From an uncultured Alphaproteobacteria bacterium (GTDB taxonomy: Bacteria; Pseudomonadota; Alphaproteobacteria; HIMB59; GCA-002718135): DNA of 64,000 nt. Below are positions 27,777 through 36,323 of this stretch, one piece after another. The stretch is taken from assembly GCA_902522865.1 (NCBI GenBank), contig CABYXC010000005.1:25679-89678 (forward strand), read 5' to 3'. Both the position numbers and the translations under genes were made by a program. Position 1 is the stretch's first letter. Every line of letters begins with the position of its first letter. The notes under the pieces are model-generated. The model did no database searches. It was not told where the DNA came from and saw nothing but the letters and a program-made list of their open reading frames with translations.

Positions 27777-29417
27777 ATGAAAAGAACATTTGACTATATT
27801 ATAGCAGGAGGAGGTTCTGCTGGCTGTACATTAGCTTCAAGATTATCTAAAAATAAAGATATAAAGGTATTACTTATAGAGGCAGGGGGGTCAGGAAAAA
27901 GTTTATTTACTCAAATGCCCGGTGGTAACGGATACATATTTGGCAATCCTAAATTTGATTGGGGTTTTGAGTCAATACCTCAACCTTCTTTAAATAACAG
28001 AAAAATTTTATATCCTAGAGGTAAAGGACTAGGAGGATCTTCTCTTTTAAACGGTATGATTTATATGAGAGGCGCTCCAGGTGATTTTAATAGGTGGAGA
28101 CAAAAGGGCTTAGAGGGTTGGTCATATAAGGATGTATTACCATATTTCAAAAGATCCGCTTCAGCTTTTCATAGAGAAAAAAATCAATATCACTCACATT
28201 CAGGTCCTTTAAAACTTACACCAGCTGGTAATTACAATTCTATCGATAAAGCATTTATTGATGCATGTGTTGAGGCTGGGGCAGAAATTAATAATGATTT
28301 TTATAATGGCAATCTAAATGGAGTAGGCAGATATGATGTTAAGGTATGGAATGGAAAAAGGCAATCATCTGCAGAAGCTTATTTGAAATTAAAACCTAGC
28401 AACTTAACAATTTATAAAAATACATCTGTAATAAAAATTTTAATTGAGAAAAATAAAGCTAAAGGATTACTTTTATCAAATGGTGAAGTTTATGCATCAT
28501 CAGAGGTAATATTATCTTTAGGAGCATTCGGTAGTCCAAAATGCTTAATGTTATCAGGAATTGGCCCAGAAGAACATTTAAAAGAAAAAGATATAGATTT
28601 ATTAATTAATTTACCTGGAGTAGGTAAAAACCTGTATGATCATCCTGTTATGCCAATGAATTGGGGTTTTCAAAATGACAATTTAAGTTTCTCTAAATAT
28701 CAAAGGATAGATAGAGCTATTATAGTAGGATTAAAATATATTTTATTTAAAAAGGGATTAGCCGCAGCGCCTTTTTGGTCAACAAATCTATTTCATGCAA
28801 TAAGAGAAAAAGATATGCCTGAAATACAAGTATTCATGACACCCATGTGCTTTAAAGAAGAAAAAGATAACTGGTCTATGAGTTTAGATAATTTATTAAA
28901 TTTTGGTTCATTATTTTTTTCTAGAGGTAAAAAAGCTTTTCCAGGACTTCACTTTCAAATTAATTTACTAAGACCAAAAAGTACTGGAAGTTTAAAACTT
29001 AAAAGCTCAAATCCTAATGATGATCTTAATATAAATCCTAATTGGTTCAGCGATCCATCTGATATGGAAGATATGATAGAAGGGATGAAGCATACAAGAG
29101 AAGTATTATCTAAGTCTAGTTTAGCTAAAATTGTTTCAGAAGAATTACTTCCAGGAAAAAAAATTAAAAGTGACCAAGATTTAAAAGAGTCAGTTCGAAA
29201 TCATGTACAAACTGGTCATCATCCTGCATCTACTTGTGCAATGGGTTCAAGTAATAACAAGATGGCTGTACTTGATAATCAGCTTAAAGTTAGGGGAATA
29301 GACAATCTGAGAGTAGTAGATGCTTCTTCTTTTCCTGATATGATAAGTGGAAATATAAATGCATCTGTAATTATGTTAGCAGAAAAAGCATCAGATATGA
29401 TATTACAAAATTTTTAA
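27777..29417 (+). CDS. GMC-family FAD oxidoreductase (choline-dehydrogenase-like)
   Basis: This 546-residue flavoprotein oxidises an alcohol. IIAGGGSAGCTLASRL near 8-23 is the FAD ADP-binding loop, GLGGSSLLNGMIYMRG near 84-99 is GMC signature 1, and GAFGSPKCLMLSGIGP near 249-264 is signature 2. The active site pair is histidine in TGHHPASTCAMG near 480 and asparagine in GNINASV near 520. The family includes choline and alkyl-alcohol dehydrogenases. No partner transporter is adjacent; the second GMC gene of the window (46209) is a clear paralogue. Confidence 0.88.
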   Translation: MKRTFDYIIAGGGSAGCTLASRLSKNKDIKVLLIEAGGSGKSLFTQMPGGNGYIFGNPKFDWGFESIPQPSLNNRKILYPRGKGLGGSSLLNGMIYMRGAPGDFNRWRQKGLEGWSYKDVLPYFKRSASAFHREKNQYHSHSGPLKLTPAGNYNSIDKAFIDACVEAGAEINNDFYNGNLNGVGRYDVKVWNGKRQSSAEAYLKLKPSNLTIYKNTSVIKILIEKNKAKGLLLSNGEVYASSEVILSLGAFGSPKCLMLSGIGPEEHLKEKDIDLLINLPGVGKNLYDHPVMPMNWGFQNDNLSFSKYQRIDRAIIVGLKYILFKKGLAAAPFWSTNLFHAIREKDMPEIQVFMTPMCFKEEKDNWSMSLDNLLNFGSLFFSRGKKAFPGLHFQINLLRPKSTGSLKLKSSNPNDDLNINPNWFSDPSDMEDMIEGMKHTREVLSKSSLAKIVSEELLPGKKIKSDQDLKESVRNHVQTGHHPASTCAMGSSNNKMAVLDNQLKVRGIDNLRVVDASSFPDMISGNINASVIMLAEKASDMILQNF

Positions 29418-29494
29418 ATGTTTGATCTAATATACAATATATTTTTAAATTAAATTAATTTGATTTATATTCTTATAAAATATTTACTAAAAAT

Positions 29495-30253
29495 CTATTG
29501 ACTGAATAACAATTCAATATCTCGCCTGGTAGGTTCGCAAATCTGATCAAGTTCGTGCGGAATTGTTGGCAAATCTTTTATTTTGTTTGGATTTTTTGCA
29601 AAAGTCATCTCTACCATAGCTGGCATTTTATTATGAACAAAATCACTATTATTTGCGTGAATATGAACAATATCAAGTTTAAATTTTTTTATAAAATTTA
29701 ATATTGAATTCATGTGTATATCAATGCTATGAAATTCTATAACAAGGTTTTCTAATATATCTTGTATTTTTAAAATATCTTCTAGAGCCCTATATTCTGC
29801 TCCTTCTACATCTATTTTCAATGAAACATTATCAAGGCCATTTGTAGCTTCTATTATATCAATTACGTTATTTAAATCTCCAATTCCTAGAGCACGCGCA
29901 AAATGTTTTGTATCCTTTTGAGAAAAAAATTTTTTATAATCTAAATATTTATTTACTTGACCTAAAAATTTTTTAAATGAGATTTTTAAAAAAATAAGCC
30001 TTCCTAAGTTATGCCACAAATATACAAACCAGTAGCCCGTGTTAACTGTGTGATCATAACAAGTGATAGTAGTTTCAGGATTAAATTTTTTGAAATCTTT
30101 TTCAAAACTCCAATCGTCAGCCAAACCAAAACTTATTAAATGTTTAGTTTTTTTAGCTGATTTTTTTTCAATTAAATATCCTCCATCGTTATCCTGCCCT
30201 AATCTAATCAAATCGTATGTATGCTTTGGCTTTAATAGATTTGATAACATCAA
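29495..30253 (-). CDS. FkbM-like methyltransferase family protein
   Basis: This 252-residue protein has the FkbM-type motif SLKIDVEGAEYRALED near 143-158 and a following FHSID segment. The N-terminal half (RLGQDNDGGYLIE, HLISFGLADDWSFE) includes the likely SAM-binding region, though the glycine loop is atypical. FkbM proteins O-methylate sugars or natural products; here the gene stands alone, convergent with the GMC gene and divergent from an aldehyde dehydrogenase, so its role is open. A C-rich palindrome or clear terminator is not visible in the 77 bases after it. Confidence 0.65.
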   Translation of the reverse strand: MMLSNLLKPKHTYDLIRLGQDNDGGYLIEKKSAKKTKHLISFGLADDWSFEKDFKKFNPETTITCYDHTVNTGYWFVYLWHNLGRLIFLKISFKKFLGQVNKYLDYKKFFSQKDTKHFARALGIGDLNNVIDIIEATNGLDNVSLKIDVEGAEYRALEDILKIQDILENLVIEFHSIDIHMNSILNFIKKFKLDIVHIHANNSDFVHNKMPAMVEMTFAKNPNKIKDLPTIPHELDQICEPTRRDIELLFSQ

Positions 30254-30397
30254 TTTTCCTTTTTATATAATAATAAAACTATGTTATATATAAATTCAAT
30301 TTAAAATTCTAAAAAAATAGATTAATATTAAAAATTAATTCATATCAAATACTTTTAATTAAGTTGACCAATGAAAATATTTAAGTTTAAATAAATT

Positions 30398-31870
30398 ATG
30401 TGTGAAATTCAAACCTACAAATTTTATGCAGGAAATAAATGGCATGAACCCTCTTCTGGAAAATTTTTTGAAAGTGAGGATCCATCTATAGGAAAAGTAT
30501 GGGCAAATGTCCCTGACTGTAATAAAAAAGATATTAATCTTGCAGTATCATCTGCTAAACGTGCTTATTATGATGGCCCTTATGGTAAAATGCACCCAGC
30601 AGAAAGAGGGAGAACATTAACTAGAATTGGAGATATTATTGCTAAAAACGCAGAACGCATTGGAAAAATAGAAACCAAAGACAACGGCAAACTTCCAAAA
30701 AATATCACTCCTTCTTTAACTAGCTGGCAGACTGAGAGTTTTTATTATTATGCAGGTATGTGTGACAAGTATGAAGGTAGACTGATACCTTCAGAGGTTC
30801 CAAATATGCATAATTATTTAAAATGGGAACCATTTGGAGTTGTTGCTCTTATTCTTCCTTGGAACTCACCAATTGGAACATTAATCTGGAAATTAGCGCC
30901 AGCAATAGCAGCAGGCAATACTGTTGTAATTAAACCTTCAGAAAGAGCATCATGTTCTACATTAGAGTTGATGAAAATTTTAGAGGAAGCCGATCTACCA
31001 GAAGGTTTGATTAATGTTGTTACAGGTTTTGGTCCTACCACTGGCGCACCTCTTATTGAACACCAAGATGTTAGAATGATAAGTTTTACAGGTGGAACAA
31101 AAGGAGGGAGTGCAGCTAGTTTAAGTGCATCCAAAAACGTTAAACCTATTATTATGGAGCTAGGAGGAAAATCACCACAAATTATATTTAAAGATGCTGA
31201 TTTAACTTTATCAGTTAATGGAGTTGTTTCAGGAATCTTTCCAGTTTCAGGTCATAGCTGTATTTCAGGATCAAGAATATTATTGCATAAAGGTATAAAA
31301 GATAAATTTACTCAAAATTTATTAGAAGTTGTTAAAAAAGCTAAAGTTGGTCACCCAAATGATGCAACAACACAAATAGGACCTATAGCAAATAAAGAAC
31401 AATATGATTTTATTTTATCTAAGATAGAAGCGGCTGAAAAAAGAGGTTTAAAATTATTAATTGATGGAAGAAAAGAACAAAAATCTGAAGGGTACTATAT
31501 TGGACCAACTATTTTTGATAATGTTCCAAATGAAGATGATTTAGCTCAAAATGAAGTATTTGGACCTGTCGCCTCAATACAATCTTGGGATAATGAAGAT
31601 GAAGTAATTAAAATTGCAAACGATACTATTTACGGACTTGCAGCAGGTATTTGGACTAAGGATACTAATAAAGCTATACGTTTAGCAGATAAGATAGAGG
31701 CTGGAACTGTTTATATAAATAATTATTTTAATGCTTCTACTCAATCTCCAGTTGGAGGTTTTAAGCAATCAGGATATGGTCGAGAAAATGGATGGGAGGG
31801 AATGCAAAGTTACATGCAGACTAAATCTACATGGTTAGCTACCAATCCATCTCAACCTGACCCATTTTAA
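30398..31870 (+). CDS. NAD(P)-dependent aldehyde dehydrogenase
   Basis: This 490-residue aldehyde dehydrogenase has LPWNSPIGTLIWK near 153, the general base in MELGGKSPQ near 252, the nucleophilic cysteine in SGHSCISGSRI near 286, and NEVFGPVAS near 386. It is closest in look to betaine-aldehyde/gamma-glutamyl-aldehyde type enzymes, but motifs do not settle the substrate. Its 3' end faces the minus-strand demethylase operon with 7 bases between, and it could supply the aldehyde oxidation step of that pathway. The 144-base upstream gap holds a possible TTGACC box at 30364 but no clear -10. Confidence 0.88.
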   Translation: MCEIQTYKFYAGNKWHEPSSGKFFESEDPSIGKVWANVPDCNKKDINLAVSSAKRAYYDGPYGKMHPAERGRTLTRIGDIIAKNAERIGKIETKDNGKLPKNITPSLTSWQTESFYYYAGMCDKYEGRLIPSEVPNMHNYLKWEPFGVVALILPWNSPIGTLIWKLAPAIAAGNTVVIKPSERASCSTLELMKILEEADLPEGLINVVTGFGPTTGAPLIEHQDVRMISFTGGTKGGSAASLSASKNVKPIIMELGGKSPQIIFKDADLTLSVNGVVSGIFPVSGHSCISGSRILLHKGIKDKFTQNLLEVVKKAKVGHPNDATTQIGPIANKEQYDFILSKIEAAEKRGLKLLIDGRKEQKSEGYYIGPTIFDNVPNEDDLAQNEVFGPVASIQSWDNEDEVIKIANDTIYGLAAGIWTKDTNKAIRLADKIEAGTVYINNYFNASTQSPVGGFKQSGYGRENGWEGMQSYMQTKSTWLATNPSQPDPF

Positions 31871-31877
31871 GAAGTAA

Positions 31878-32669
31878 TTATTCTTTCCAGTTTGGCTCTC
31901 TTTTTTCTAAAAAAGCTTCAATACCTTCTTTGGAATCATCGTGTAACATATTTTCCGTCATTATATTTGAAGTAAAAGTATATGCGTCTTCTAAATTCAT
32001 ATCTTTTTGTTTGTAAAAAGCCTCTTTACCAATTTTAATAGTATTAGAAGATTTAGATGATATTTTTTTAGCAATTTGAAATACATTTTCTTTTAGACTA
32101 TCTTCTTCAAAGACATCATTTATTAAACCAATCCTTAATGCTTTATTTGCATCTATAAGATCTCCTGTGAGAAGCATTTCCATAGCTTGTTTTTTACCTA
32201 CAGTTCTTGATAATGGAACCATTGGTGTAGAACAAAATAATCCAATATTAACACCAGGAGTTGCATATTTTGCTCTGCTACTTGAGTAAGCTAAATCACA
32301 GCTAGAAATTAACTGACAGCCTGCTGCAGTAGCGATACCATCAACCATAGCTATAACTGGTTTATTATTTTTATTAATTTTCATCATAAGTTGAGAGCAC
32401 ATTTGAAATATTTTTTTAAAATAGCCTTCACCTCTGTCATTTTGCAATCTTTGTGAATTTAAATCTTTTAAATTATGTCCTGCACAAAAAATATTACCTT
32501 TTGATGATAAAATAATTACTTTTACTTCTTTATCTTTATCAGCAATATCTAGTGCTGACGTTAATTCATTGATCATGTTTTCGCTTAAAGTATTTTGGTT
32601 TTTCTGATCATTAAGAATAATATTAGAAATGTTATTATTTTTTTCAGATAATATTAGCTTAAAATTCAT
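31878..32669 (-). CDS. Crotonase-fold protein, ECHDC3-like
   Basis: This 263-residue crotonase-fold protein keeps the acyl-CoA oxyanion segments (NIFCAGHNLKDL near 60-71, DGIATAAGCQLISSCDLA near 110-127). The positions of the two catalytic glutamates of classical enoyl-CoA hydratase are not Glu here: GCQL instead of GCEL, and TPGVNIGLFCSTP where PE is usual. That pattern is the one of ECHDC3-like proteins, whose reaction is unclear. It is the last gene of the minus-strand operon, starting just after the OsmC gene. Calling it an enoyl-CoA hydratase would be unsafe. Confidence 0.82.
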   Translation of the reverse strand: MNFKLILSEKNNNISNIILNDQKNQNTLSENMINELTSALDIADKDKEVKVIILSSKGNIFCAGHNLKDLNSQRLQNDRGEGYFKKIFQMCSQLMMKINKNNKPVIAMVDGIATAAGCQLISSCDLAYSSSRAKYATPGVNIGLFCSTPMVPLSRTVGKKQAMEMLLTGDLIDANKALRIGLINDVFEEDSLKENVFQIAKKISSKSSNTIKIGKEAFYKQKDMNLEDAYTFTSNIMTENMLHDDSKEGIEAFLEKREPNWKE

Positions 32670-33116
32670 TTAATTAATTTGAATTTCAACATCTTTAGAT
32701 AGTGAATTAGCAATAAAACAATACTTATGTGATCTTTCTTTCATCTTTTTCATTTCTTGATCAGAAATATTAAAATTATCTTCAAATACTATAGCTGGAT
32801 TTAACTCTATTTTGTTGACGAACATTCTTCCTTCTGCATTTTTTCCTAAATACGAAATTGCTTTATCTTTGTAATTAATTACTGGCCATTTCATTTTTGC
32901 AGCTAAAGCTAAAAACGTCATCATAAAACAACTACTTACAGCTGCAGCTAGTTTTTGCTCTGGATTAATATTACTTTCGCTTCCTCCATAATCTGGAGAT
33001 GATCCTGCATCAATAGATACATTTTCGTTAAGCATTACTGTGTGATCAGTTAAGTATTTTCCAAATTCGAGTTTTTGATCTCCTAATTCCCACTTTAATT
33101 CGATTGAATGACTCAT
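32670..33116 (-). CDS. OsmC/Ohr-family protein
   Basis: This 148-residue OsmC-fold protein is of the thiol-peroxidase family. The two cysteines are in AAVSSCFMMTFLAL near 74-87 and HKYCFIANSL near 130-139, the usual spacing for the peroxidatic and resolving residues. Family members reduce organic hydroperoxides. I use ATG 33116 (MSHSIEL); the longer frame to 33164 runs into the upstream gene and looks spurious. It follows the DmdA-like gene by one base, so a role tied to the pathway, such as handling reactive sulfur or peroxide products, is possible but inferred. Confidence 0.82.
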   Translation of the reverse strand: MSHSIELKWELGDQKLEFGKYLTDHTVMLNENVSIDAGSSPDYGGSESNINPEQKLAAAVSSCFMMTFLALAAKMKWPVINYKDKAISYLGKNAEGRMFVNKIELNPAIVFEDNFNISDQEMKKMKERSHKYCFIANSLSKDVEIQIN

Positions 33117-33117
33117 T

Positions 33118-34239
33118 TTAAGAATAATTAAAAGGTAGTGAGCACACTTTACCTTTTCTCTCAATGTTGTCTGGCGTTAATACAATAACATCCTGCCCAT
33201 CATTCCAATAATCTCTATCAACCATTGATAGTCCAATATTGGTTTTTAAAAATGGTGAATAAATACCAGAGGTGATATTGCCAACTTGAAATCTATTTTT
33301 TGAGTATACAGGAAAAGGTATTGTGCACGGAGGAGTCGGGGATCCATCAAAAGTAATTCCTTTAATTTTTTTTTCTATTCCATTTTTTAATATTTTTTTT
33401 AGTGCATTTTTTCCAATGAAATCATGAGATAAATTGTTACAATAATTATCAAATCCACATTCAATTGGATTATTTTCTAAAGTAAATTCATTACCATAGG
33501 ATAATAAGCCACCTTCTATTCTATCAATCAAATTTGGACATCCAGGTGAAATATTAAAATCTTTTCCTGCTTCCCAAATAGTTTCCCAAAGTTTTTTTCC
33601 TAAACTAAAACCTTTAAGATAAATCTCAAAACCATCTTGTTTACTATATCCTGATCTTGCAATTATCTGCTTTGTTCCTTCAAATTCAAAAAAAGAAAAA
33701 TGAAAGAATTTTAATTTTTTAATTTTTTCTCCAAATATTGATGACATTAATTCTTCAGATTTTGGACCTTGGATCGCTAGGGGGTAAATATCTGGTTCTA
33801 TAATATCAACTTTAAAATTTCTTCCTACAGCCAATCCTTTTGCCCAAAGAAGAACATCTGAGTCTGCAACTGATAGCCAATATTTATTTTCACTTAATTT
33901 TAAAAGTACGGGATCATTTATCATCCCTGCATTTTCATCAATCATTGGATAATAGTAACATTTACCAATAGGCATATCTTCTATTGATCTTGGAGACATG
34001 AGTTGTATTAATTTTGTAGCATCTTCTCCTGTTATTTGAACCTGTCGTTGACATGAAACATCCCAAATTTGAGTATTTTTAGATAAGTGCCAATAATCTT
34101 CTTCTACTGTTGCTTTATATGATTTTGGAAGAAGCATATGGTTAACTACAGTAAAACCACTTACACCAGCCTCAATTACTTTCTCGGTATACGGAGTTCT
34201 CCTAATGCGTCTAGACATGTTTAATCCTGAATTACTCAT
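33118..34239 (-). CDS. dmdA: DmdA-like THF-dependent demethylase (GcvT fold)
   Basis: This 373-residue GcvT-fold protein looks like dimethylsulfoniopropionate demethylase, which passes a methyl group from DMSP to tetrahydrofolate, leaving methylmercaptopropionate. Segments that match what I recall of the SAR11 enzyme are RRIRRTPYTEKV (10-21), NHMLLP (33-38), QIWDV (57-61), GKCYYYP, NDPVLLKL, ADSDVLLWAKGLA and IARSGYSKQDGFEIY. The gene lies in an operon with a second GcvT-fold gene. Start: ATG 34239 lies 1 base past the upstream stop; ATG 34218 has an AGGA 6 bases upstream and is equally good. A GcvT-type enzyme for another methylated substrate is the main alternative. Confidence 0.7.
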   Translation of the reverse strand: MSNSGLNMSRRIRRTPYTEKVIEAGVSGFTVVNHMLLPKSYKATVEEDYWHLSKNTQIWDVSCQRQVQITGEDATKLIQLMSPRSIEDMPIGKCYYYPMIDENAGMINDPVLLKLSENKYWLSVADSDVLLWAKGLAVGRNFKVDIIEPDIYPLAIQGPKSEELMSSIFGEKIKKLKFFHFSFFEFEGTKQIIARSGYSKQDGFEIYLKGFSLGKKLWETIWEAGKDFNISPGCPNLIDRIEGGLLSYGNEFTLENNPIECGFDNYCNNLSHDFIGKNALKKILKNGIEKKIKGITFDGSPTPPCTIPFPVYSKNRFQVGNITSGIYSPFLKTNIGLSMVDRDYWNDGQDVIVLTPDNIERKGKVCSLPFNYS

Positions 34240-34240
34240 T

Positions 34241-34576
34241 TTATTTAGACCACCATATTGAGTATCCATTTGGAGAAATAATAAGAGGTATGTGGTATTT
34301 TTTAAGAGGATCTTTCATTTTAAATTTAACACTTATTGAATTAATTATTTCGCTTGTATTTTTAAAAAATTTACCAGAATTAATTATCATTTCATAATCA
34401 CTTTCACAATCTTCTTTCGTTAATTCAAATTCTTTAATCATTCTTCCAGAGTTATCTGTTTTATCCTCTAGGAATACAAGTTTGTTATTATTATTTGCTT
34501 TATAAATAACAATTTCTACATCACTTGCATGCGTACCATCTATTGAGTTTAGTAAATGTGTAGAAAAAATTGCCAT
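34241..34576 (-). CDS. Transthyretin-like / 5-hydroxyisourate-hydrolase-like protein with altered C-terminus
   Basis: This 111-residue protein has the HIUase/transthyretin fold signature: STHLLNSIDG (5-14) with the conserved H7, R45 in SGR, and YHIPLIISPNGYS (94-106) with H95. Family enzymes end in the active-site tetrapeptide YRGS; here the end reads IWWSK, so the signature is absent. I infer that it does not hydrolyse hydroxyisourate and has been taken over for another step or as a binding protein. No urate genes are nearby. It sits between the TPP-enzyme and DmdA-like genes with 3 and 1 bases of spacing. Confidence 0.8.
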   Translation of the reverse strand: MAIFSTHLLNSIDGTHASDVEIVIYKANNNNKLVFLEDKTDNSGRMIKEFELTKEDCESDYEMIINSGKFFKNTSEIINSISVKFKMKDPLKKYHIPLIISPNGYSIWWSK

Positions 34577-34579
34577 TAC

Positions 34580-36322
34580 CTACTCTATAGACGCTTTATC
34601 TCTTTTATCACTAACTGCAGCAACTATTGGACTTATAACACCTTTAGCCTTAACATTTACACATGCAGTTTTACCACTTTCTAATGCTCTTTTTAAAGCG
34701 GGTCCTAAATCTTCTCTTTCAGTAACTAATTCTCCATGCCCTCCAAAACCTTCAAAAATTGAATGAAATGGAATATCTCTAAAATCAGTTGCAAAGTGTT
34801 TCCCACTTTCAAATAACCTTTCTTGTTGTTGAGAAATACAGTCAAGACCTCCATTGTTATCGATAACTACAACAATAGGTTTTTTTTCTTGAAATGCAGC
34901 TTCAATTGATAATCCTCCAGATAAAAATGCCCCATCTCCACTTATTAAAACAACATTAGATTTAGGATTAAGATTTTTCGCTGATACTGCAAAAGGAACT
35001 CCAACACCTAACATACTAAAAGTACCTGGATGTAATATTCCTCCAAGTTTTTTACCTTTTGATCCAGCAATATTAATTGCAATCTCGGACCAGAAATGTG
35101 TGTTACCACCATCAATAACCAACCAATCATTTTCAGTTAATACTTCTTGAACATCTAAAGCTAATTGAAGAGGATGAATTTTTCCACCATTTTTTTTCGT
35201 CTCTTCAGTTTCTTCATTTAATTCGTATAATGTTTTATCAATCCAATTTTTTTTCTCTTTTTTATTCTTATCAAACCAATCATTATTTAATTTCCATTTA
35301 TTATTTTTCTTTAATTCTACGAGTTTATCCAAAAAGACTCCAGGATCACAAAGTAAATTAATATCTGCAGCTCTATTTAATTCTATTTCTTCATGTGATC
35401 CATTAATACAAACAAGCTTTGTGCTTTTTGGAAAAAGTGGAGGATTACCAAAATTCATTTGATTATCAAGACGTGCACCAATCATAAGAACCAAATCTGA
35501 TTCATGGAGAGCCATTTTTGAAGGTGGATATTGATGAATATCTGCCAGACCCATGTATGTATCTGCCTCTTCACCTAAAAGTTTTTGGTGGTATGGTATA
35601 TTAAATATTGGAATATTTAATTCAAACCCAGCATTCTCTAATTTTTTTTCTGCACTAGACCACCAAACTCCATGCCCTCCAATAAAAACTGGTTTTTTAG
35701 CATTAATTGCAAGATCAAATATTTCATTTAAACTCTCAGGATCCGGCCAAGCTTTTGCTAAAGGTTTTTTTTGTTGAGTAAATGGCCTTTCTTCTAAACC
35801 TGCATCATTTGCAAATGATGAAAACATTATATCTACTGGCACACTTAAATGTACTGCACCTGGATATCCATTTGTTGCAATTCTATAAGCTTTATCTACA
35901 AACTCCCTTATTCTATTGCCATCTGTTATACTGGCACTGTATTTTGTTAAAGGTGCAGCAATAGATACATCATCTATTTCCTTAAAACCGCCTGATCCTT
36001 GTCTTTTTAAGCTACTAGATCCAGTAATAAAAATAACAGGGGATCTTTCACCCCAAGCTTCCATCATTGAGGGTACTGCATTTGCGAAACCTTCTGGTCC
36101 AACAATACAAACAGATGGTTTTCTTGATATTCTAGTATGACCATCAGCTAAATGACCAGCAATTTGTTCATGAGGACAATTAATTACATTAATTTGACAC
36201 TCCATAAATCCTTCAAGCGCTGGATTACAAAAACCTCCAGAAAGTGTAAAAACATTATCAATACCTTTGTCTCTAAGAGCTCTTGCAACTAATGCCCCAC
36301 CTCTAATCATTTTATCTCCCAT
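34580..36322 (-). CDS. Thiamine-pyrophosphate-dependent enzyme (acetolactate-synthase superfamily)
   Basis: This 580-residue enzyme has the three-domain build of TPP decarboxylases and carboligases. The activating glutamate is E52 in CPHEQIAGHLADG. The TPP/metal motif is GDGAFLSGG near 463 ending in IDNNGG near 488. The superfamily includes acetolactate synthase, benzoylformate decarboxylase, oxalyl-CoA decarboxylase and 2-hydroxyacyl-CoA lyase; motifs here do not decide. A separate small ALS subunit is absent. The gene follows the 2-hydroxyacid oxidase gene by one base, so decarboxylation or cleavage of the 2-oxoacid made by that oxidase is the simplest inference. Confidence 0.85.
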   Translation of the reverse strand: MGDKMIRGGALVARALRDKGIDNVFTLSGGFCNPALEGFMECQINVINCPHEQIAGHLADGHTRISRKPSVCIVGPEGFANAVPSMMEAWGERSPVIFITGSSSLKRQGSGGFKEIDDVSIAAPLTKYSASITDGNRIREFVDKAYRIATNGYPGAVHLSVPVDIMFSSFANDAGLEERPFTQQKKPLAKAWPDPESLNEIFDLAINAKKPVFIGGHGVWWSSAEKKLENAGFELNIPIFNIPYHQKLLGEEADTYMGLADIHQYPPSKMALHESDLVLMIGARLDNQMNFGNPPLFPKSTKLVCINGSHEEIELNRAADINLLCDPGVFLDKLVELKKNNKWKLNNDWFDKNKKEKKNWIDKTLYELNEETEETKKNGGKIHPLQLALDVQEVLTENDWLVIDGGNTHFWSEIAINIAGSKGKKLGGILHPGTFSMLGVGVPFAVSAKNLNPKSNVVLISGDGAFLSGGLSIEAAFQEKKPIVVVIDNNGGLDCISQQQERLFESGKHFATDFRDIPFHSIFEGFGGHGELVTEREDLGPALKRALESGKTACVNVKAKGVISPIVAAVSDKRDKASIE

Positions 36323-36323
36323 C

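Noticed and set aside
30364..30392. Possible promoter TTGACC-N17-TTAAAT before the second aldehyde dehydrogenase
   Set aside because: The -10-like box is only 5 bases from the ATG, which would need leaderless translation; AT-rich sequence gives such matches by chance.
31878..32669. Plain enoyl-CoA hydratase call
   Set aside because: Both catalytic glutamate positions are changed; ECHDC3-like is the safer description.
33117..33164. Longer N-terminus for the OsmC protein
   Set aside because: It lies inside the upstream DmdA-like gene and does not resemble OsmC N-termini.
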